A DNA stretch of 64,000 bases from Angiostrongylus vasorum (taxonomy: Eukaryota; Nematoda; Chromadorea; Rhabditida; Metastrongylidae): assembly GCA_018806985.1 (NCBI GenBank), contig JADANN010000437.1, forward strand, positions 460,501 through 524,500, in the 5' to 3' direction. Both the position numbers and the translations under genes were made by a program. This document shows positions 56,401-64,000 of this stretch, piece by piece; the first letter of the stretch is position 1; each line of letters begins with the position of its first letter. The notes beneath the pieces were generated by a model, which worked only from the letters and a program-made list of their open reading frames with translations, ran no database searches and was not told where the DNA came from.

Positions 56401-59400
56401 GTGTGGAGATCTACCAGTGGTGGTTTCTTCAAGCAAGCATAGTTTCTTCAATGTTATTGCTGTATAGATTGCTTCTAAATAGTACCTAGAGTCACTGGCT
56501 TTTTATTAGGAATAGAAACCTGCTCCATGTTTTGACCAACTTCAAGTAAATGTTGGACAGCAGCAGAACGATTACCATTGTGTTAGCGCTCCACGACGGT
56601 CTTTGTGGATCTGCCGTGCGCGAGGATTTAGCTGCTGCAATTGGAGCTTCAAAATCAGCCGTTTTATCGATCGTTTGCTGTGCTCATAGGGAAATAAGTT
56701 TGACTGGAAAAAAGCACGAACATGGTTGGCAAACGTTGATAAAACCTTGCGAACTCTTCATTTAACCTATGATATTGCTATTATTTCGAGGAGTATCGGT
56801 GAAGAAAAGCACCACTTCGCGAGCAAAACGAATAAATGAATAAGGTAGGAATCGACTCAATTAGGGAAGAAAAGGAACGTACAAAACATTGGTGATATGG
56901 TGTGGAACAAACCGAGATAAGTGGTTCTTTGAGCCCAAAAGTAGTATCTTACATGTAACCTAGGTCTTAGTGAACATGGGAACGACATAAAGCAGCGACT
57001 ACTCAGAATAAAGGGAACAGCAGTGATCCAGAGTCCCTCTAGCTGATGTGTCCACCTATCTATCCGTATTTATCTTCACCTCTGTATCTCCCTCTCCCAC
57101 CTCTTTCTTTCTTTTGTCTTCCTGTCTCTTTCCTGAGGAATCCCCGACTATATGATAAAACCAGAACTCCGAGCTTACATTTCTGACGCAACGGTCGTCC
57201 TCTCCCTCCATCAAGAAGCCGTGATTTGGATTAAGACTATGAAGTCAAAAAATTTTAGTTTTCGTATGCACAATCAGGGCGGACTCTCTGGTTGTAACCT
57301 CGGGTTTGTCATCGTTTTTAACTCATGGCAAACAGCTGAGTTTGCAGCTGAAAGCGATGTGGGAATCACGAAATGCGGTCGCCGTGCGTCACTTTACTTA
57401 AATTCGTGAAGACAAGCTGTACAAGTATACAGGCGTATTCTGTGGAATCTCCTGTATCAAAACACTCGGAACCGTGTGCTTAATTTTTACACCGGTAGAT
57501 AAAACGTTTGGAGTAGTTTCTTCTCTGCTTCAAGTAGTTTTCCAAGTAGTTCTAATTTTGATTATAAGGCACCAACAAGTCTTTCTTATTGCTGATATAG
57601 CAGATCTTTTACCCAAGCAAATTCACCGTTTTTAAATTATTATAGCATTCTTTTGCAGAAAATACCGCCCAAACCACTTGCAAAAGCTGCTAAACCTACT
57701 GCTAAGAAAGCAACGATTTCTTCAAGTGAATCAGATTCCGATGACGAAACTCCTGCTAATGTAATTTTTTTTTGTCACAGATTTGCTGTAGTTTTCGTTA
57801 TCCGGCCTATTGCTCTTAAGTTGTTATGTTATTCACTTACAGAAAGCAGTTGCAACACCATCCGCAAAAGCTGTTAAGCCTGCTGCCAAGAAAGCGGACA
57901 ACTTTTCAAGTGATTCAGATTCTGATGACGATTCTCCAGCTAATGTAATTTCTTACTACATATTTTGTACTTTCTTTTTCACATCAGCCTATTGCTGCTA
58001 AGTCGTTTTAACGTTCTTTTTAAGAAATCACCTGGTAAACAAGCTGCAAAAGCTGTAGCACCTTCTACAGGAGGTTTAGTAAGTTCTTAAAGCAGATCGT
58101 GTTCTATTGGCGAAGTTTCTGTTAATTTGCTATCAGATAAAGCAATTCTTTCTCACATTTTGCTTTTACTCAGATTTTCTTTTGTAGCAGTTAGAGTCGT
58201 TGTAGCATTCACAATTTACAGAAAGCACAAGCGAAACCATTGGGAAAATCTCTTGCATCTGCAGCTAAGAGATCGACAAGTTCTTCAAGTGATTCCGATT
58301 CTGATGACGAAATCCGTAGCAATTTGGTTCGTCCTACTATATTTTCACTCGTACGTTTTCCATGGGCCTCTTACTGTTGCTAAGTCACTGCAGTTGTAGA
58401 AAACACCTGCGAAAACATCCGCAAAAGCTAGCACCCCAGCTACCAAGAAGGCAGAAACTTCTTCAAGTGAATCCGATTCTGATGATGAAACTCCTGATAG
58501 TGTAATTTTTCAATCATATATTCATACACACATTTTTTTCCTAGTTGCTTTATTACTACTAACTCATTGCACCGTTCATTTATAGAAAACTTCAAAACCA
58601 GCCGCGAAAGCTGCTACAGCATCTCTGGTAAGGGAGGTAAGTTCTACAGATAAGTAATGGTCTGGAATTGATTTTTTTGTTAACGTGGTACTTTCTGGTA
58701 GAGTGATTTCTTCTCAAGTTCTATTTTTTGGTCGAAACCTAAAAAATGGTCCTCTTAAAGTCACTATAGTATTGGTGCTCTTAAACTCACTATAGTATTC
58801 CTTTTTAAAAAAACACAAGCGGAACCACTTGCAAAGACAGTTGCTAACAAAACGGCAAGTAGTTCAAGTGAATCGGATTCTAATAATGAAAGTTCCAATG
58901 TTGTCTTTTTTTAGTATTTGGCTATGCTTTTTCGCTGACTATTATCAAACTGTTTACAGAAAAGATCTGCGGAGCCTGCTACAAAATCTATTGCACCAGT
59001 TGCCAAAAAAGCAGACATTTCTTCAAGTGAATCAGATTCTGAGGAGGAAACCCCCTGCCAATGTGATTTTTATCCCGTATTTCCCTGTACACGTTTTTCA
59101 GACGAACTTATTACTTCGGAATCGTTATGCTGCTACTTTACAGAAAACCTCTGGGAAATCAACCAGAAAAGGTGTTAAACCTATTGCTAAGGATGCTTCG
59201 AGTTCTTCAGGCGAATCAGATTCTGGTGAACGGACTCTCTGTAATGTGATTTTTTTCTCCCTCATGTATTCTTCACCGCTTTTCGTGTAGATTGATGTCT
59301 TAATGTTATGTCGTTGTACCGTTATTTTACAGAAGATAGCTTTGAAAGCATCGCCAAAGACTGCTACAACATCTGCATTAAAAGTGGTAGGTTCTTTAAG

Positions 59401-62400
59401 AAAATCAGAGCCTAGGAACAAAACATCCTTTTTGGGCGACTTCTAACATTATGCTCTTTGCTCTGAAATTGGCTTATTTTTTCGCAGTTTAGTGCAAAGC
59501 CTTTTTGTAGAAAACCCATATGAAGCCAGCTACGAAAGAGTTTGTTGGGAAGAAAGCGACAACATCTTCAAGTGAATCGGATTCCGATGAAGAAACTCCC
59601 TGCTAACGTGATTTTTTTTATTCGCAGTTTTGACTGCGCATTTTTGCGCATAAGCATATTGCTCCTAATTATTTGTACTATTCATTTACAGAAAGCAGCT
59701 GTGAAACCATCCGCAAAGGTTGCTGCACCAGTTGTAAAAGGCGTTACGTCTACTGCAAAAGCTGCTACGCCTGCACCGAAGAAGGCGGACAGTTCATCAA
59801 GCGAATCAGATTCTGACGACGAAACTCCAGCTCATGTAATTTCTGTTCTATTTTCCTAGTACTTTTATTTCGAGATCAGATGCTGTTTCTAAGTAGTTCT
59901 ACTGTAAATTTGCAGAAAACAATGATGAAACTCTTTATGTAACTCATCATAGCTAGTTCTTTTCAGGACGAGTCTTTTTGCTCTTAAAAGTAGTACTGTT
60001 CGTTTACAGAAAGCGTCCGCGAAACCATCCGCGAAGGCTATTACACCAGTCACAAAAGGCGCTACACCTACTGCAAGAACTATTACACCAGCAGCGAAAA
60101 AAGCGGAAAGTTCATCAAGCGAATCAGATTCTAATGACGAAGCTCCGGTTAACGTAATTTTTATCACACATTTGGTGGTGCTTTTTTTGGACCAACCTAT
60201 TGCTCCCTAAATAAAAATCATTTATTTGCAGAAAGCACTCTCGAAACCATCCGGGAAAGTTGCTACACCAGTAGGAAAAGTAGCAACACCTACTGCAAAA
60301 GCTTTCATACCCGCATCAAAGAAAGCGGAGAGTTCTTCAAGTGAATCAGATTCTGAGGATGAAGCTCCTGCTAATGTAGTTTTTGTTCTATATTCGTGGA
60401 TACCTTTTTTTTGCAGATCAAGTTGTTTCTGGGCTGTTATATTGTGAATTTACAGAAAGCACTTTTGAAACTGTCCGCAAAAGCTACTACACCGTCCGCA
60501 AATGGTGCTACACCTATCAGCAAAGCTGTTACACCTGCAGCGAAGAAGGCGGAAAGCTCATCAAGTGAATCTGATTCCGATGATGAAACTCCTGCTGATG
60601 TAATTTCTAATTTGTATTCGGAGATACTTTTTTTTCAAAATCAACTTGTTTCTGTGTAGTTGTACTATTCATTTGCAGAAAGCATCCGCAAAGCCGCTCG
60701 CAAAAGCTGCTACACTAGCTACAAAAAGTGGAACACCTACCGCAAAAGCTGTACCGCCTGCATTGAAGAAGGCGGAAAGTTCCTCAAGTGAATCAGATTC
60801 CGATGATGAAACTACTGCAAATGTGGGTTTTACCGTACATTCATAGGCCATTTTTTTCGGATAGGCCTGTTGCTCCTATGTAGTAGTATTATTTGTAGTG
60901 TATGCAGAAAGCATCCGCGAAGCCATCCGGAAAAGTTGTCACACCAGCCGGAAAAAGAACAACACCTAAGGCAGTCCTTTCTGCACGAAACAAAGTGGAA
61001 AGTTCTTCAAACGAATCAGATTCTGTTGACCAAACTCCTGCCAATGTACTTTTTTATTCTATATCCGTATTTACTCTTTTTTTTTACAAGATCAATTTGT
61101 TGTTTCTAGGTATTTGTACTTTTCAGTTGCAGAAAGCACCTGCAGAAGCTGTTACACCAGCCACAAAAGGTGCTACACCTACCACAAAATCTGTCACACC
61201 TGCATCGAAGAAGGCGGAAAGTTCATCAAGCGAATCAGATTCCGATGACGAAACTCCTACAAGTGTAATTTTTATCATATATTCGTAGGTGTTTTTTCTC
61301 GGACAAGCCTATTGCTCCTAAATAGTGGTATTGTTGGTTTGCAGAAAACACTCACGAAAACGTCCAGAAAAGTTGCTACACCAGCAGGAAAAGCGGCAAC
61401 ACCTAAGGCAAAAGCTGTTACACCTGCAGCTAAGAAGGCGGAAAGTTCATCAACCGAATCAGATTCCGATGAGGAAACACCTACAAGTGTAATTTTTATC
61501 ATATAATTCGTAGGTGCTTTTTTTCTCGGACACGCCTATTGCTCCTAAATAGTGGTATTGTTGGTTTGCAGAAAACACTCACGAAAACGTCCGGAAAAGT
61601 TGCTACACCAGCAGGAATAGCAGCAACTTCTAAGGCAAAAGCTGTTACACCTGCAGCTAAGAAGGCGGAAAGTTCATCAAGCGAATCGGATTCCGATGAT
61701 GAAACTACTCCCTAATGTAATGTTTATCGCTTATTCGTACGTTCCTTTGTTTCAAGATCAACCTGTTGCTCGTAATTTTTTGTCTGTTCATTTACAGAAG
61801 GCACTCGCGAAACCATCCGCAAAAGGTGCTACATCCAGTGCAAAAACTGCTACACCATCTACAAAAGCATCCACACCTGCAGCCAGAAAGGCGGAAAGTT
61901 CTTTAAGCGAATCAGATTCAGATGATGAGACTCTAGTGTAATTCTTTCAAATATTCTTAGCTATTTTTTTTCCGACAGGCCTGTTACTCCTAAATACCAG
62001 TGCTGTTCGTTTGCAGAAAACATCCGCGAAACCATCCTCGAGAGCTGCGCTATCAACCACAAAAGGCGCTACACCAACTGCAAAGGCTGTCACACCTGCA
62101 CGAAGGAAATCGGAAGGTTCTTCAAGTGAATCAGATTCTGATGACGGAACTACTGCTAACGTAACTTTTATCATATATTCGTAGGTACCATCTTTTTTAG
62201 GACCAACCTATTCCTTCCAAGTTGTTGTACTGTTCATTTATAGAAAGCACCTACAAAACAGTCCGGAAAGACTGCGACAGCGGCCGCAAAAAGTGCTAAA
62301 TCTACAGCAAAAGCTGTCACATCTGTTGCGAAGATGGAGGAAGGTTCCTCAAGCGAGTCAGATTCCGATGACGCAACTAGTGCTAATGTAATTTTTATCA

Positions 62401-63825
62401 TTTATTTGTGAATCCTTTTTTCCGGTTCGGCCGGTTGCTCCTAAATAGTACTATTCATTTACAGGAAACACCTGCAAAACCATCCACAAAACTTGCTAGA
62501 CCAACAGGAAAAGCAGCAACACCTAAGGCAAAGACTCTTACACCTGCAGCTAAGAAGGCGGAAAGCTCTTCAAGTGAATCAGATTCTGATGACGAAACAC
62601 CAGCTAAAGTACTATTTTTGGACAGGTCTCTATATTGCTGCTGGGGCAAAAAGGATAAGTACCATACGTTCGACTTATTAAGCATTGTTAGAGGTGATTG
62701 AATGCATATACTGGCTATACAATGGCTTGCGATGGCTTTTCGTTGTATCAAGTAAGTGCTACCATCCTCGCAGACAGGTTTGGTACAAAATTTCCGTTCC
62801 TGAAGGGATAGAAGAGTTGGTGAGCCTGGGTACGGGATCAAATTCATGTGCATCGTAGGGCACCTCAAACCACTGCGATACGCTGTACGCGTGAAGTTCT
62901 CTGTAGGTGGAACAAATCTTTGTCGCAGTAGCAATGACCACAGCCTTTCTTCCTCTTCTCGTGAAGAATCTATGTTGGAATGATGGACAAGTCGAAATAG
63001 GTGGTTCTTTGAGTATTGATTGTTCCTTTCCGGTGAGTCACCATCCAACTAAGGGACCCGCAATTTGGTTTACATCTTTTAGATTGGGCGGTTCTTCCTA
63101 CTCTGTAAGGCAGGGAGGTGAGCTAGCACTTCTGTCACGTGAGAAACTAGGCGGATGGTTCTCTAATTACAGAGATCATCTCGTACATGTACTTTGGACG
63201 TCTAATGAACATAGAGAACAACATGAAAGAGGAATCGTACAGAGCAAGGAAAGGGCATGGTTCGCATTAGGGCCACTCGAAGAAGCCACCGACCAACTAA
63301 CAGATCCAAAGCTGTGTGCTTACCGTTTTGCGCTTTTTTTTTGATTCAGCAGCCCTTCCATCGCTCTGTTATGCGGCAGAAACGTGGGCTGGTACTTGAA
63401 GCATGTCCAGAAATCTGCGCACCACCCACAAAGTGTTTGAACGGCGGCTTCTGAAACTTAACTGGCGCTCACAACGTTTAGCGTTTTCAGAAGTCGGCTT
63501 TTTGTTAAATCTCGGCGTAAATAACCAAGTTGCATTTTTTTCCCATTGGTAAGCTAACAGAAGTTGATTTTAGGGAAGCCTTAAATAATTCTATTTAACA
63601 TTCTCGTCTTAGCTTATCAATGAAAACTGCCTAGTGACAAGTTGTCTGTAGTCGGCCATGTTCTTTATCCTCGTTTTCGAACAGTTATTAGTGTTTCTTA
63701 CTTTATTACTTATCTTTTTATCTAAGAAACCGCCTGTAAAGCCTTTGTCAAAACCTGCATCAAGAAGTAGAAATAGGTTATCACCCTCAAGCAGCTCCGA
63801 TTCTAATGACGAGGTTGAGGTCCTT
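53497..63825 (+). CDS. dao-5: Nopp140/NOLC1-like nucleolar phosphoprotein, 3' end outside window
   Basis: Nopp140 proteins are nucleolar/Cajal-body chaperones for snoRNPs and RNA polymerase I, built from alternating basic K/A/P-rich and acidic CK2-phosphorylated serine blocks. Seen here: exon 1 at 53497-53610 (ATG, 38 codons, start MSSELYAECI), exon 2 at about 54098-54230 (RKRPAQ..., then DDDDSEDSSDDS), exon 3 at 54609-54815 (PGKKPVDEDSSSDDSDSSE), then 24 mini-exons from 57659 to 62608, and an exon beginning at 63727 (SSSSDSNDE) with an uncertain 3' edge. Most array exons start AAA-GCA (KA) and end ...SSSESDSDDETPAN before GTAATT. The start was chosen because ATG lies 17 nt after an ATTTCAG acceptor. 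The phase of the exon 2 to exon 3 join is not resolved: the good donor at 54231 leaves one extra base. The conserved C-terminal SRP40-type domain is not visible and should lie downstream. Family assignment rests on composition and module order, not on a unique domain, so another serine/lysine-rich nucleolar protein is possible. Confidence 0.72.
53670..53944 (+). mobile_element. tRNA-derived SINE (S1) in intron 1 of the Nopp140-like gene
   Basis: A box TAGCGCAGTGG at 53679-53689 and B-box-like GGGATCGGTCC at 53710-53720; body landmarks complete; tail GAGCTTTGTCC followed by T-runs. Same orientation as the host gene. Confidence 0.75.
54816..57658 (+). other. Large intron of the Nopp140-like gene
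   Basis: This 2.8-kb intron lies between GTAAGC after exon 3 and the TTTTGCAG before the mini-exon array. It holds one diverged copy of the foldback repeat family (55548-55855), and otherwise short open stretches near 56.2, 56.6 and 57.2 kb without recognisable domains or splice context. No confident gene was seen within it. Confidence 0.5.
55548..55855. repeat. Diverged F3 foldback copy
   Basis: Starts TTTACTTACTGCTTATTCTT and GGCAGGGGATGATATGAAAT like a left arm, and ends with a worn inverse arm (GGACTTTTGCTCATACCTCA). Lies in the large intron of the Nopp140-like gene. Confidence 0.5.
58025..58078 (+). CDS. Short array exon without acidic block
   Basis: A 54-nt exon after a TTTTTAAG acceptor, ending in GGAGGTTTA before GTAAGT. 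It encodes 18 residues (KSPGKQ...) of basic linker only. Homologous short exons are at 58586-58636 and 59333-59386. Unlike most of the array, the donor here is the consensus GTAAGT (or GTAGGT at 59387). Confidence 0.6.
58810..58899 (+). pseudogene. Decayed Nopp140 array exon (acceptor AG lost)
   Basis: The sequence still reads in frame as a module (KTQAEPLAKT... then SSSESDSNNESSN). The bases where the acceptor should be are an A-run without AG, and the donor is GTTGTC. Its sister at 58222 has a normal TTTACAG. Splicing could only use a shifted AG inside the exon (CACAAG), which would break phase 0. Probably a dead or dying exon. Confidence 0.55.
59916..59938 (+). pseudogene. 23-nt exon stub in the array
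   Basis: An acceptor AATTTGCAG is followed by AAAACAATG joined directly to ATGAAACTCTTTAT and then GTAACT. The outer edges match an array exon (start AAAACA, end GATGAAACTC), but everything between is deleted. The copy lies in an unusually long gap (318 nt between exon starts) between the exons at 59692 and 60010. At 23 nt it would shift the frame if included. Confidence 0.5.
62645..62895 (-). mobile_element. Diverged S1 SINE
   Basis: Body landmarks in order on the - strand (AAGCATTGTTAGAGGTGATT, GCTACCATCCTCGCAGACAG, GGTACAAAATTTCC as seen on +). Head remnant near 62.89 kb. Confidence 0.55.
63180..63460 (+). mobile_element. RTE 3' coding fragment
   Basis: Translates as SNEHREQHERGIVQSKERAW followed by FALGPLEEATDQLTDPKLCA. 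This corresponds to the thumb region that follows the RT palm in the other RTE copies (compare ELGRRTRTAWAAFGLLKK at 42.7 kb). It is a short relic inside the 3' intron of the Nopp140-like gene. Confidence 0.55.
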
Positions 63826-64000
63826 TCATTTTTTGGGTTTTTGTCCTTGAGTTTATTCAGTCAACATTTTTTGGTATCAGTGGGTAATTTATGTTGTGGA
63901 AAGGTCGGCTTTAGATGCTGTGGTCTTCTGACCTTAACTGCTCGTCGTCAAAGACGAGGTTTTTGGTAGAGTTAACCTAAGCCGTTTTCTTTAGGGAAGT

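Larger units (their letters stand above)
57659..62608 (+). repeat. Tandem array of 24 phase-0 mini-exons with their introns (Nopp140 modules)
   Basis: Exon positions read from the sequence: 57659-57760, 57843-57944, 58025-58078, 58222-58326, 58400-58501, 58586-58636, 58810-58899 (decayed), 58960-59062, 59144-59245, 59333-59386, 59511-59607, 59692-59835, 60010-60153, 60232-60375, 60456-60599, 60679-60822, 60908-61045, 61133-61264, 61345-61488, 61572-61716, 61798-61935, 62017-62160, 62244-62387 and 62465-62608. The typical size is 102 nt in the proximal part and 144 nt in the distal part; three are only 51-54 nt and lack the acidic block. Introns are about 75-125 nt. They share GTAATTTTT at the 5' end and a TTGCTCCTAA...TTTACAG or TTTGCAG 3' end, so exon and intron were amplified together. 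Almost all exon lengths are multiples of three with codon boundaries at both edges. Confidence 0.8.
62609..63726 (+). other. 3' intron of the Nopp140-like gene with transposon debris
   Basis: It starts with GTACTA after the last array exon and ends TATCTAAG before the exon at 63727. It contains a diverged - strand SINE (62645-62895) and a + strand RTE reverse-transcriptase tail fragment (about 63180-63460). Its 3' part has a short motif near 63490 (GTCGGC...AAATCTCGGC) also present near 48.32 and 52.68 kb. Confidence 0.5.

Noticed and set aside
56135..56467. 110-codon open frame in the large Nopp140-like intron
   Set aside because: Hydrophobic, T-rich codons, open on both strands, no splice context and no recognisable domain.

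Overview
The window is animal nuclear DNA, most likely from a parasitic clade V (strongylid, hookworm-like) nematode. The reasons are small exons with short T-rich acceptors ending TTTCAG, two ATGs lying 3 to 17 nt behind such acceptors (the layout of trans-splice sites), a Nopp140/dao-5-type gene, and dense RTE, Penelope-like and tRNA-derived SINE debris. The species is an inference. No rRNA, CRISPR, prokaryotic operon or convincing free-standing tRNA gene was seen.

Layout. About 0.2-27 kb is mostly intergenic and repeat-derived: SINE copies, palindromic (foldback) elements, simple repeats including a 300-bp TTC/CTT tract, and a frameshifted full-length RTE retrotransposon (about 13.07-16.39 kb, + strand). 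Only isolated exon-like segments could be found there (about 6.6 and 26.3 kb). From 27.25 to 40.66 kb a class A GPCR gene runs on the + strand. I can place exons for TM1, TM3, TM4, TM5, the third intracellular loop, TM6-TM7 and the C-tail. The TM1-TM3 intron is nearly 10 kb because it holds a second RTE (- strand) that was itself split by a 1.3-kb foldback element. The TM2 exon was not found, and a one-base loss at the TM7/tail splice makes a stop, so the gene may be broken or misassembled.

From 41 to 53 kb there are more SINEs, foldbacks, deleted RTE copies (42.6-43.6 and 46.3-47.7 kb), a Penelope-like GIY-YIG endonuclease fragment (48.68-49.01 kb), and a cluster of exon-like open segments (43.8-46.1 kb) that may be an unrecognised + strand gene.

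From 53.5 kb to the window end lies the most striking locus, a Nopp140/NOLC1-like gene (dao-5 in C. elegans). After three 5' exons and a 2.8-kb intron come about 24 tandem mini-exons. Nearly all are phase 0-0, and each encodes one module: a basic K/A/P/T linker followed by an acidic SSSESDSDDE block. In the distal part exon and intron have been copied together as a roughly 225-bp unit, so the gene behaves like a coding satellite with birth, truncation and decay of exons. Three exons carry a +1 insertion at the same place, one has lost its AG acceptor and one survives only as a 23-nt stub. The 3' end of the gene is outside the window.
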